A stretch of DNA of 31,353 bases. Source: CAVRTJ01 sp964507185 (lineage in GTDB: Bacteria > Acidobacteriota > UBA4820 > DSQY01). Of the stretch, positions 7,151 to 14,846 are shown piece by piece; the first letter of the stretch is position 1; each line of letters opens with the position of its first letter. The stretch lies in assembly GCA_964507185.1 (NCBI GenBank), contig CAZDOY010000035.1, positions 1 to 31,353 on the forward strand, written 5' to 3'. A program made the position numbers and the translations under genes. A model generated the notes under the pieces. The model was not told the DNA's origin. It ran no database searches and saw only the letters and a list, made by a program, of their open reading frames with translations.

Positions 7151-10100
7151 ATGGCGGCAGGGAAAAATGCGAGGCGTTTTGCTTGGGCAGGGCTCACGGT
7201 GGTCTTGGTGGCGGGAGTCTTCACCGGCTTGTGGGCACAGTCGCCCCCGGCCCGCGGTGGCGGAGAGGGCCTTGGGGCCGTAAGCCTTGGTAGCGCGGTT
7301 CCGGAAGCAATTCCTCCGAAGGCCGAAAGCGGTGCACAACCTGTGCTGGGCCAAGAGCATAATGTACCATTTTTCGCACGTTCCGAGAACGATTTCGGTC
7401 GGGCGAATCCGAAGCTTCCCTTGAAGCACATCATCCTGACGCTCAAACGGAGCCCCGCCCAGCAGGAGGCGCTGGATCAACTCCTCGCTGAGCAGCAGGA
7501 TCCCTCGTCCCCCAACTATCACCGCTGGCTCACACCGGAGGAGTTCGGTATGCGCTTCGGCCCATCCTGCGAGGCCCTTGACAGGATTTCGAAGTGGCTG
7601 CAGTCGCAGGGTTTTACCATCGACGAGGTGGCCAAGGGACGCATGTGGATCAACTTCTCGGGTACGGTGGCGGACGTGGAGCGGGCCTTCCATACGGAGA
7701 TCCACAACTACCTCGTGGGCGAGAAGTTCTACTACGCCAACGCCACAGCCCCGCGGATTCCCAGTGAATTGGCCGGGGTGGTCGCCGGCATCGTCTCGCT
7801 GAACAACCACCCGCTGCAGCCGATGCACACGCCTCCTGTCCAGGTGACGCTCCAAGGACCTCAGCCGGACTTCACTAACAACGGCAACCACTACCTCGCG
7901 CCAGGGGACTTCGCGACCATCTACAATGTGAAGCCCCTTTACAACGCGAGCCCCGCCATCGATGGCACGGGCGTCACCATCGCCATCGTGGGAAGGACGC
8001 ACCCAACCAACTTCCTCACCATCGTGAACCTCTTTCGGAGCCTTTTCTCCCTGCCCTACAATCCACCCACGGTCACGGTGAATGGAACCGACCCTGGCGA
8101 TATCGGATCAGGAGAGGATACGGAGGCCGAGCTTGATGTCGAGTGGTCGGGGGCCGTCGCCAAGAACGCCACGATCAACTTCGTCATCTCCCAGAGTGGA
8201 GCTAGCGACGGTGTGGCCCTGTCAGCTCAGTATGTCGTGAATAACAACCTGGCCCCTGTGATGAGCACCAGCTTTGGTCTGTGCGAATCGTCGCTTGGCT
8301 CTGGGGGTAATGCCTTCTACAACAACCTCTGGTTACAGGCAGCGGCACAAGGCATCACGGCCTTCGTCTCCTCGGGAGACGCTGGGTGTTGCGGGTGCAG
8401 TTCCCCATCGACCAGCACATGTTCAACCGGTCAGGCGGTCTCAGGCCTTTCCTCAACGCCTTACAACGTGTGCGTTGGCGGGAACGAGTTCCTGGACTCT
8501 TCCAATCCAACGGCCTATTGGAATACGACCAACGCGGCGGATTTCAGCTCGGCGAAGTCCTACATCCCTGAGGAAGCGTGGAACGAGAGCGGCACCGTAT
8601 CTGGCGGGTCCGCGCTTTGGTCGACGGGTGGCGGTGTTTCCACCCTCTATGCAAAGCCCTTCTGGCAGGCGGCTCCGGGTGTGCCGACCGACGGGCAACG
8701 CCACGTTCCGGACGTGTCCCTGACCGCTGCCCAACACGACGGCTACATGGTTCAGACGACGACGACGAGTGGCAGCGTCAGCATCGTCGGCGGCACCTCG
8801 GCCTCATCGCCAGCGTTCGCCGGTCTCATGGCCCTCGTGGTTCAGAAGACGGGCCAGAGGCAGGGCAACGCCAACTTCCGCTTCTACCAGCTCGGCAAGG
8901 CCCAATACACCAACGGCACTCCGGTGGTTTTCCACGACGTGACGACCCTGGACAACTCCGTGCCCGGGCAGGCCGGCTTCAGCTGCGGCACCGGGTACGA
9001 TCAGTCCACGGGCCTTGGCTCCGTCGATGCGAATGCCCTGGTCAACAACTGGGGACAGCTCATCGCGAACGCCGACACGGGGTGGCAGCAGAACCTGACG
9101 AACACCAGCGGGGCGCTGGGTTCCAGCGTCCTGGCGAAGTTCTGGCAGGTCGGCAACGCAGCGGGGGCCGACAGCGGGACCATCAGTCAGGGTTCCCTGG
9201 CTTCTGCCTATTCTACGGGTTATCGGGTTTACACCAACTGGAGTACGGCGGGTGTGGTGGGAGCACCCCCTTCTTCAGGCGCCCGCACGGCGGTGCTCTA
9301 TTCGGACGTCAACGGCGGATCGGCCCGGTTCCTGATCATGTCTACGGGGCCGTCGGTGGGCCAGTATGATTTCGATGCTATCACCAACGGGTCGTCGAAT
9401 GCGGGCGGGTGCACTGGGACGGGGAACGCACCGTGTTCGGTGAGCATTCCGAACGTGATCGCAGGGACGCGGGCGCCGAACGACGCCAACGGGAAGGACT
9501 ACACGGTGAGTTGGACGCCGCTTTCCAATCTCGAGGGATATTACGACACGGACCCCGGGAGCAACCTCATCACCGGAATCGCGGTCTACTACTGGAACGG
9601 TGCGGCCGCACCGACGGCGAATGCAACGGGCTACGGCATTTCCAACGCCAACTGGGTTCTTGCGGCCGGCGGGACGAATCCGGCCAGGACGGGGTACGTC
9701 AGCTGGGGATCGTCCGGCAGCGATCCGGGAACGTTGACCGTTTACATTCCCAGCAGCGCGCCGGCGACGACCTATGTGGCGCTTGACGTGCTCTTCGACA
9801 ACTGGACGCCCGGAACGGCCACATTTCCTACACGGACGGACTTTGTGGGTGCGGCCACTGCGTTTGCCGGTCCCACGCCTGCGGGCGTCTTCGCGTCGTT
9901 CAACGCGTCTCTTCACCATGGAGTGGTGAAGGTGTCCTGGCGCAGCAACGTGGAAACGGGTGTCGCCTCTTACACGGTCTACGCTTCCGGACACAAGCAC
10001 AGAAACTTCCGGCCCGTAGATTCAACCTCCACGGTCCCGCAGGGCGACAACCACCTCTATGCGCTCAACTTCCCGTACCCAAAGAGCATTCATCGCCGGG

Positions 10101-10180
10101 TTCTCTTCCTGAAGGTCGCGGCCCTGCGCATGGACGGCACGACTACGTGGTCCCAGCGGGTGAAGGTGAAGAAGCGGTAG
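7151..10180 (+). CDS. Secreted S53-family peptidase (sedolisin/kumamolisin-like) with pro-domain and C-terminal extension
   Basis: A 1009-residue secreted serine-carboxyl endopeptidase precursor. Residues 1-29 form a signal peptide ending LWAQ. A pro-kumamolisin activation domain spans about 70-215, including SPNYHRWLTPEEFGMRFGP. The catalytic domain (about 240-640) shows the full S53 triad: Glu325 and Asp329 in TEAELDVEW, the oxyanion Asp410 in VSSGDAG, and Ser550 in GGTSASSPAFAG. The calcium site is visible in FHDVTTLD and GYDQSTGLGSVD. Residues about 650-1009 are an extension without catalytic motifs, ending in a fibronectin-III-like segment (VVKVSWRSNVETGVASYTVYASG). Such enzymes work at acid pH and degrade extracellular protein. 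GGAG lies 7 nt before the ATG. The neighbouring MBL, M13 and S53 genes all encode exported hydrolases. Confidence 0.95.
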   Translation: MAAGKNARRFAWAGLTVVLVAGVFTGLWAQSPPARGGGEGLGAVSLGSAVPEAIPPKAESGAQPVLGQEHNVPFFARSENDFGRANPKLPLKHIILTLKRSPAQQEALDQLLAEQQDPSSPNYHRWLTPEEFGMRFGPSCEALDRISKWLQSQGFTIDEVAKGRMWINFSGTVADVERAFHTEIHNYLVGEKFYYANATAPRIPSELAGVVAGIVSLNNHPLQPMHTPPVQVTLQGPQPDFTNNGNHYLAPGDFATIYNVKPLYNASPAIDGTGVTIAIVGRTHPTNFLTIVNLFRSLFSLPYNPPTVTVNGTDPGDIGSGEDTEAELDVEWSGAVAKNATINFVISQSGASDGVALSAQYVVNNNLAPVMSTSFGLCESSLGSGGNAFYNNLWLQAAAQGITAFVSSGDAGCCGCSSPSTSTCSTGQAVSGLSSTPYNVCVGGNEFLDSSNPTAYWNTTNAADFSSAKSYIPEEAWNESGTVSGGSALWSTGGGVSTLYAKPFWQAAPGVPTDGQRHVPDVSLTAAQHDGYMVQTTTTSGSVSIVGGTSASSPAFAGLMALVVQKTGQRQGNANFRFYQLGKAQYTNGTPVVFHDVTTLDNSVPGQAGFSCGTGYDQSTGLGSVDANALVNNWGQLIANADTGWQQNLTNTSGALGSSVLAKFWQVGNAAGADSGTISQGSLASAYSTGYRVYTNWSTAGVVGAPPSSGARTAVLYSDVNGGSARFLIMSTGPSVGQYDFDAITNGSSNAGGCTGTGNAPCSVSIPNVIAGTRAPNDANGKDYTVSWTPLSNLEGYYDTDPGSNLITGIAVYYWNGAAAPTANATGYGISNANWVLAAGGTNPARTGYVSWGSSGSDPGTLTVYIPSSAPATTYVALDVLFDNWTPGTATFPTRTDFVGAATAFAGPTPAGVFASFNASLHHGVVKVSWRSNVETGVASYTVYASGHKHRNFRPVDSTSTVPQGDNHLYALNFPYPKSIHRRVLFLKVAALRMDGTTTWSQRVKVKKR

Positions 10181-10222
10181 TTGCTGGCAGTCGCGGCTTC
10201 GCTCTGTGATCAAGTAGTTGGT

Positions 10223-10246
10223 GCGCCTGGAGGCGCAGTGATCAAG
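10223..10246. repeat. Short dispersed repeat with GCGCC/GGCGC hairpin, copy 2
   Basis: Matches the element at 3574-3597 at 22 of 24 bases (core GCGCC-tgga-GGCGC, then AGTGATCAAG). A degenerate third unit follows at about 10256-10276, and GTGATCAAG also occurs just before at 10206-10214, giving a local tandem arrangement. Confidence 0.4.
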
Positions 10247-10299
10247 CAATCAAGTGATTGCGCCTGTCGGCGCGGCCAGGGGGTAAAGGGTAGAGGCGT

Positions 10300-10440
10300 C
10301 GTAGGCTGCTTCGGGCTTTGCGGGCAAAGGCCGCTACGAAGGCATCCCGGCCGTTCTTCGAAGGTCCGTCCCGAGCCGTTCTCTAAATCCCCAATCCCGA
10401 TCCCAAATCGCAGGCCTCGCCGCTTCACCGTCTCACTGTG
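10300..10440. repeat. Dispersed intergenic repeat, copy B
   Basis: Fills most of the gap between the convergent S53 and DUF985 genes. It begins CGTAGGCTGC, includes the hairpin CTTTG-cggg-CAAAG closed by GCTACG, and continues with CATCCCGGCCG, TTCTTCGAAGGTCCGTCCC, GAGCCGT, TAAATCCCCAATCCC and ACCGTCTCACTG, colinear with copy A. Confidence 0.55.
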
Positions 10441-10455
10441 AAAACCACGGCCTCT

Positions 10456-10959
10456 TCATCGCGTGAGCGCCCGGATGCGCTCCGCGAAGTCGGGGTAGGC
10501 CCGGCAGAGGGCGTCGCGGTCGCCGGCCTCGTAGTCGGCGTACTCGAAGCCGGGCGAAACGGTGGTGCCAAGGAGGGCAAATTCGCCGCCGGGGGCGAGC
10601 CGGCAGCCCTGCCAGACGTCCCTGGGCACGAGGTGCTGGGGGCGCATGCCGGCCAGAACGTCGGGGCCCAGTACGACCACCTCGCCGGACCCTTCAGGTT
10701 TCAGGTTCAGCATCTCGACGGGATCGCCGGCGTAGAAGTGGAACATCTCGTCGGAGGTGAGCCTGTGCATGGACGAGAAGGTATCCGGCGTGAGGAGGTA
10801 GTAGATGGCCGTGGCGAGCGACCGAGGGCCGTCGTAACGGGGCGGAAGGGCTCTGCCCTCGAGGGTGTCCGCGGACCGGTAGATCTCGGCGAAATAGCCG
10901 CCTTCGGAGGGATGGGGCTCGAGATTCAGGGCGCGTATGATCTCGTCGATCCTGCCCAT
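10456..10959 (-). CDS. DUF985 (Cupin_5) family protein
   Basis: A 167-residue single-domain cupin. The family signature is clear: LEPHPSEGGYFAEIYRS near the N-terminus, AIYYLLTPDTFSSMHRLTSDEMFHFYAGDPVEM in the middle and PGFEYADYEAGDRDAL near the end. The His/Glu residues of the HRLTSDEMFHFY segment are the expected ligand-facing positions of the barrel. Members have no settled biochemical role; sugar-isomerase-like or small-molecule binding has been suggested for the fold. It follows the CNNM-family gene by 31 bp on the same strand, so the two are probably cotranscribed. Confidence 0.9.
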   Translation of the reverse strand: MGRIDEIIRALNLEPHPSEGGYFAEIYRSADTLEGRALPPRYDGPRSLATAIYYLLTPDTFSSMHRLTSDEMFHFYAGDPVEMLNLKPEGSGEVVVLGPDVLAGMRPQHLVPRDVWQGCRLAPGGEFALLGTTVSPGFEYADYEAGDRDALCRAYPDFAERIRALTR

Positions 10960-10990
10960 GCGGGATTCCTCCTGTCGTGCGGGGCTGGGA

Positions 10991-12313
10991 TCAGTCCTGC
11001 CGGCCGGACGCGTCCTGCGGGACCGCCGAAACCAGGACCTTGTCGACCCGGTGGCCGTCCATGTCCACGATCTCGAAGCGCAGGCCCTGCCACTCGAAAT
11101 GGTCCGCCGTCACGGGGATGCGCCCGATCTGCATCATGACGAAGCCGCCGAGCGTGTGGAAGTAGCCCCTGTCCTCGCCGGGCAGTTTGTGGATGTGCAG
11201 GATGTCCTTGAGTTCGTCCACGGGCAACAGGCCGTCCAGGAGCCAGGAGCCGTCTTCGCGCTGGACGGCCTCCAGGTCGACGGGTTCCCCGGGCATGGGG
11301 ATGTCGCCCACGATGGCCTCGAGGATGTCGTTGAGCGAAACGATGCCCTGGAGGGCGCCGTACTCGTCCACGACCAGCGCCATATGGACGGGGTAGACCT
11401 TAATGAGTTCGAGCAGCTTGAGCGCGGGCGTGCTTTCCGGGACGAAGAGCGGCGGCTTGATGAGCGCTTTGAGGTCCAGGGGCTGGCCGTGCAGCATCCT
11501 CAGAAGAATATCCTTGGCTTGGACCACCCCGATCACGTTGTCGAGGCTGCCGCGTCCAACGGGCAGCCGGTTGTGGATGCTGTCGCCGAGGGTCCGCCGG
11601 ACGGATTCGGGCGGGTCTTCGAGGTTGAGCCATGTGAGTTCGCCCCGGGGGGTCATGATGTCCGCCGCTTTCCTGTTGCCCAGGCGCAGCACGCTGTTCA
11701 TCATGTCCCGCTCGACGGCCTCGAACATGCCGGCCTCGGTGCCCTGCTCCAGGATGATCTTGAGCTCTTCCTCCGAGACCGGCGACCGCTGGACGTGCTT
11801 GATCCCGAACAGGTGAAGGATGCCGTCTGTCGAGGCGCTCAAGGTCCAGACGACGGGATATGCGACCCTGGCGAAGAACCCCATCGGTCCCGCCACGATG
11901 CGGCTGACGCGCTCGGGCTTCACCAGTGCGAGGCGCTTGGGCGCCAATTCGCCGATGATCAGCGAGAAATAGGTGATTCCGATGACGACAAGGCCGAGGG
12001 CCAGGACGTGGCGGTAGGGCGCGATAACCGGGAATCGCGCCAGCCAGGTCGCCAGTTTGTCGGCCATCGTTGCGCCCCCGAAGGCGCCCGTCAGGATGCC
12101 CACGAGGGTGATACCCACCTGGACGGTGGACAGAAAGTGACCGGGCGCATCCGCCAGGCCCAGCGCCTGGAGGGCCTTCTTGTCGCCCAGGTTCGCCCAC
12201 TGCTGGAGGCGGCTCTTCCGGGACGACACGATGGCCATCTCGGACATGGCGAGCACGCCGTTTAAAATGATGAGAAGGAATATGACGATGGTGGCTACCG
12301 TCAGTGAATACAT
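10991..12313 (-). CDS. CNNM/CorC-type membrane protein with DUF21, CBS pair and CorC_HlyC domains
   Basis: A 440-residue membrane protein of the hemolysin-C/CNNM family, whose members are linked to magnesium or cobalt efflux. Residues 1 to about 175 are the DUF21 transmembrane domain, with hydrophobic segments near 3-22, 62-80 and 103-121 and the conserved GELAPKRLAL (121-130). A CBS-domain pair spans about 215-345 and a CorC_HlyC domain about 355-435 near the C-terminus. The reading frame is open a further 57 codons upstream, but the ATG at 12313 starts a normal DUF21 helix and is preceded by AGGGGAT. It is divergent from bacterioferritin and leads the DUF985 gene by 31 bp. Confidence 0.9.
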   Translation of the reverse strand: MYSLTVATIVIFLLIILNGVLAMSEMAIVSSRKSRLQQWANLGDKKALQALGLADAPGHFLSTVQVGITLVGILTGAFGGATMADKLATWLARFPVIAPYRHVLALGLVVIGITYFSLIIGELAPKRLALVKPERVSRIVAGPMGFFARVAYPVVWTLSASTDGILHLFGIKHVQRSPVSEEELKIILEQGTEAGMFEAVERDMMNSVLRLGNRKAADIMTPRGELTWLNLEDPPESVRRTLGDSIHNRLPVGRGSLDNVIGVVQAKDILLRMLHGQPLDLKALIKPPLFVPESTPALKLLELIKVYPVHMALVVDEYGALQGIVSLNDILEAIVGDIPMPGEPVDLEAVQREDGSWLLDGLLPVDELKDILHIHKLPGEDRGYFHTLGGFVMMQIGRIPVTADHFEWQGLRFEIVDMDGHRVDKVLVSAVPQDASGRQD

Positions 12314-12421
12314 AAGAGGATCCCCTTTGCGCACGATCGGCGAGTTGCGCATTAACCTCCACATCATAGCATCGACTCCCCGGCAGGCGCATTCGGGCGC
12401 GCGACGGGACCCGGCGCCGCC

Positions 12422-12451
12422 TTGCACATCGTGTAGGCTGACAGATACAAT
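12422..12451 (+). promoter_or_regulatory. Sigma-70-like promoter of bacterioferritin
   Basis: TTGCAC (12422-12427), 18-bp spacer, TACAAT (12446-12451), 32 bp before the bfr ATG. No obvious Fur-box palindrome is seen next to it. Confidence 0.55.
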
Positions 12452-12483
12452 TAAGACGATAGATAAAGGACAAGGAGGATACA

Positions 12484-12957
12484 ATGAAAGGTAGCGCGAA
12501 AGTAATCAAGGTCCTCAATGACAGGCTGGCCGAGGAACTTACGGCCATCAACCAGTACATGGTGCACTCGGAGATGTGCGAGAGCTGGGGCTACGGCAAA
12601 CTGCACAAGGGTATCGAAAAACAGGCCTACGACGAAATGCACCACGCCGAGTGGCTCATTCAGCGGATTCTCTTCCTGGAAGGTTCCCCCACCGTTTCCA
12701 AGCTCAATGCCATGAAGATCGGCAAAACGGTGAAGGATATCGTGCTCAACGATTACGAGGCCGAGGTGGACGCCGTCAAGCAGTACAACGCGGCCATCAA
12801 GGTGGCCGTCGAAGCGGGCGACAACGGGACCCGGGACCTCCTCCAGAAAATACTGAAGGACGAGGAAGGGCACGTGGACTGGGCCGAGGAGCAGCGCGAC
12901 CAGATCGAGCAGATGGGCATCGCCAACTACCTCCAGAACCAGGTCGAGGACGACTGA
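12484..12957 (+). CDS. bfr: Bacterioferritin
   Basis: A 157-residue haem-binding ferritin that forms a 24-subunit shell, oxidises Fe(II) and stores iron. All ferroxidase-centre ligands are present at standard positions: Glu18, Glu51, His54, Glu94, Glu127 and His130, with Tyr25 close by. Met52, the haem ligand shared across a subunit pair, is also conserved, so the protein should bind haem. Length matches the family. A near-ideal ribosome-binding site (AAGGAGG) lies 5 nt before the ATG, and a promoter is visible upstream. It is divergent from the CNNM gene and followed by a terminator. Confidence 0.97.
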   Translation: MKGSAKVIKVLNDRLAEELTAINQYMVHSEMCESWGYGKLHKGIEKQAYDEMHHAEWLIQRILFLEGSPTVSKLNAMKIGKTVKDIVLNDYEAEVDAVKQYNAAIKVAVEAGDNGTRDLLQKILKDEEGHVDWAEEQRDQIEQMGIANYLQNQVEDD

Positions 12958-12991
12958 CCGGCGGGGCGAACCGGATAAAGGTGTGTTTGGG

Positions 12992-13030
12992 CGGGGGCGG
13001 CAGAGGAAGCCGCCCCCGGTTGTTCTCGGC
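12992..13030 (+). terminator. Intrinsic terminator after bfr
   Basis: Perfect 10-bp GC stem CGGGGGCGGC/GCCGCCCCCG (12992-13001, 13009-13018) with a 7-nt loop, followed by GTTGTTCTC. The T-tract is imperfect. Confidence 0.65.
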
Positions 13031-13117
13031 CGTTCTTTTCTCTCGCGGCCCGCACCGGACTAAACCAAACCGCTTCCTCCCCTGTCAGTAGGGTCTGATG
13101 ACGAAAGGAGGCGACTG

Positions 13118-13657
13118 ATGAAGCGCATCGCAAAATTCGGTTTAATGGCCGCGTTACTGGGGATGGGTCTGACCGTCCTGGCCCAGAGTCCGCTCCGGAA
13201 TCGCAAAATGGTCGAGAAGCTCGGCCTGACAACCCAGCAGCAGACCCAGATGAAGGACCTCAAGTTTCAGCACCAGACGCGCATGATCGACATTCGCCAC
13301 GACATGCAGCTCAAGATGCTGGACCTGAAGCGCGAACTGTCCAAGGACAATCCGAGCCAGGCCGCCCTGGACAGCCTCGTGGACCAGATCACGGCGATCC
13401 GGGCCAAAATGATGAAGGAGCGCTTCGCGCACATGCTGGCCGTCAAGAAAATCCTGACCCCGGAGCAGTGGAACATGGTCAAGGACCACTTCATGGAGCG
13501 CCGGGGCATGAGAGGCGACCGGATGCATCGCCGGATGCGCGACGGCAAGGGTTGCATGGGCATGAAGCCCGGTATGGGTCGCGGTATGGGACCCGGTCGC
13601 GGCCAGGGCCCCGGTCCCGGTCCCGCGCCGGATGCACCCGGTAATCCCCGGCCCTGA
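13118..13657 (+). CDS. Spy/CpxP-like periplasmic LTxxQ protein
   Basis: A 179-residue exported protein of the Spy/CpxP/CnrX-like class. Residues 1-22 are a signal peptide (cut after VLAQ or nearby). The helical body carries both LTxxQ-type motifs, LTTQQQTQM (37-45) and LTPEQWNM, separated by a charged amphipathic helix rich in Met, Lys and Arg. The last ~50 residues are rich in Met, Gly, Pro and Arg (for example GMKPGMGRGMGPGRG), a composition seen in metal-responsive relatives. Family members act as ATP-independent periplasmic chaperones or metal sensors. It has a strong ribosome-binding site (AAAGGAGG) and is flanked by terminators on both sides, so it is a single-gene unit. Confidence 0.8.
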   Translation: MKRIAKFGLMAALLGMGLTVLAQSPLRNRKMVEKLGLTTQQQTQMKDLKFQHQTRMIDIRHDMQLKMLDLKRELSKDNPSQAALDSLVDQITAIRAKMMKERFAHMLAVKKILTPEQWNMVKDHFMERRGMRGDRMHRRMRDGKGCMGMKPGMGRGMGPGRGQGPGPGPAPDAPGNPRP

Positions 13658-13692
13658 CCCGGGTCCGGTACGACGTTAAGGCAGAGTCCAAT

Positions 13693-13735
13693 AAGGGGCG
13701 GCTTCAGGCCGCCCCTTTCGCCGTTTTCGCTGGTC
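13693..13735 (+). terminator. Intrinsic terminator after the Spy-like gene
   Basis: Perfect 10-bp stem AAGGGGCGGC/GCCGCCCCTT (13693-13702, 13708-13717), loop TTCAG, followed by TCGCCGTTTTCG. Confidence 0.75.
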
Positions 13736-13775
13736 CCGGCATCGAGCGGAACAGGCATGGGGCAAATGCCTCTGT

Positions 13776-13804
13776 TTGTGTAATAACCTCTTATTGTGTA
13801 TACT
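13776..13804 (+). promoter_or_regulatory. Promoter of the pheS operon
   Basis: TTGTGT (13776-13781), 17-bp spacer, TATACT (13799-13804), 24 bp before the pheS ATG. The -35 is weak. No T-box or phenylalanine leader peptide is seen in the short leader. Confidence 0.5.
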
Positions 13805-13828
13805 TTTCAGTTTGTAAGGGAGAAGTGT

Positions 13829-14839
13829 ATGCAGCGGGAGCGGTTCGATGAAATTCGACAGGCCTTCTCCACGGCCATCGCCGCGGCCGGCTCGGAATCG
13901 GAGGTCCTCGAGGTCAAGGGCCGTTTTCTTGGAAAGAAGCGCGGAATCCTCCAGGATCTCATGGCTTCGATCAAGACCGTGGACCCGTCCGAACGCCCCG
14001 CTTTCGGCCAAGCGGTCAACGACCTCAAGAGGGAACTGGAAGAGGGCCTGGGCGAGGCTCTCAAGCGGATAAGGACGGCCCGGAACGCGCCCCCGCCCGT
14101 CGACGTGACCCTGCCGGGCCTGGGGCCCGAGACGGGTTCTCTGCACCCCATCACGCGCGTTCGGCGGGAGATCGAAGACATCTTCATCTCAATGGGCTAC
14201 GCGGTGGCCATGGGTCCCGAGCTTGAGGACGCCTACCACAACTTCGAGGCCCTGAATACGCCGGAGGACCATCCGTCGCGCGATATCCAGGATACCTTCT
14301 ACGTCGATGAGAACACGCTCCTTCGGACGCAGACCTCTCCCGTTCAGATCCGAACGATGGAAGAGAGGAAGCCGCCGATCAAGATCATTGCGCCAGGTCG
14401 CGTTTTTCGCAGGGACGACGACGTGAGCCACTCGCCGATGTTTTTCCAGGTCGAGGGCCTCGTCGTGGACGAGGGCATTACCATGGCCCACCTCAAGGGG
14501 ACGCTCGTCCATTTTTACAGCCGGCTTTTCAAGCGCGACGTGGACGTCCGTTTCCGGCCCTCGTACTTCCCCTTCACCGAACCCTCCGCCGAGACCGATC
14601 TGAGCTGCGTCCTGTGCGGGGGCTCGGGATGCCCCGTGTGCAAGCGCACCGGCTGGCTGGAAGTCGGCGGGTGCGGCATGGTCGATCCCGCGGTCTTCGG
14701 CTTCGTGGGCATCGACCCGGAAATCTACACGGGGTTCGCCTTCGGCCTGGGCATCGACCGCATCGCCATGTTGAAGTACGGGATCGATCACATCCGGCAC
14801 TTCTACGAGAACGACATCCGTTTTCTAGAGCAGTTTTGA
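13829..14839 (+). CDS. pheS: Phenylalanine--tRNA ligase alpha subunit
   Basis: The 336-residue catalytic subunit of phenylalanyl-tRNA synthetase, which charges tRNA-Phe as an alpha2-beta2 tetramer. Residues 1-85 are the coiled-coil N-terminal domain. Class II motif 2 is FRRDDDVSHSPMFFQVEG (193-210) and motif 3 is GLGIDRIAML (306-315). Four cysteines (260, 263, 268, 271) form a CxxC-x4-CxxC zinc-knuckle-like insert that is known in many bacterial PheS proteins. An in-frame ATG 33 bases upstream lies inside the predicted -10 and is rejected; the ATG at 13829 has an AGGGAGAA site. It leads a block with pheT 7 bp downstream. Confidence 0.97.
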   Translation: MQRERFDEIRQAFSTAIAAAGSESEVLEVKGRFLGKKRGILQDLMASIKTVDPSERPAFGQAVNDLKRELEEGLGEALKRIRTARNAPPPVDVTLPGLGPETGSLHPITRVRREIEDIFISMGYAVAMGPELEDAYHNFEALNTPEDHPSRDIQDTFYVDENTLLRTQTSPVQIRTMEERKPPIKIIAPGRVFRRDDDVSHSPMFFQVEGLVVDEGITMAHLKGTLVHFYSRLFKRDVDVRFRPSYFPFTEPSAETDLSCVLCGGSGCPVCKRTGWLEVGGCGMVDPAVFGFVGIDPEIYTGFAFGLGIDRIAMLKYGIDHIRHFYENDIRFLEQF

Positions 14840-14846
14840 GGACAGC

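Noticed and set aside
6843..7283. A 146-codon plus-strand frame running from the leader into the S53 gene
   Set aside because: No motif, no good ribosome-binding site, and it overlaps the S53 signal peptide in another frame.
6863..8002. A 379-codon minus-strand open frame over the start of the S53 gene
   Set aside because: Its translation shows no family motif, and it is antisense to a clearly coding pro-domain and signal peptide.
10937..12265. A 442-codon plus-strand frame opposite the CNNM gene
   Set aside because: No domain or plausible ribosome-binding site; the minus strand encodes complete DUF21, CBS and CorC domains.
13805..13828. Phenylalanine leader peptide or T-box ahead of pheS
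   Set aside because: The leader is too short and lacks a Phe-rich ORF or T-box sequence.
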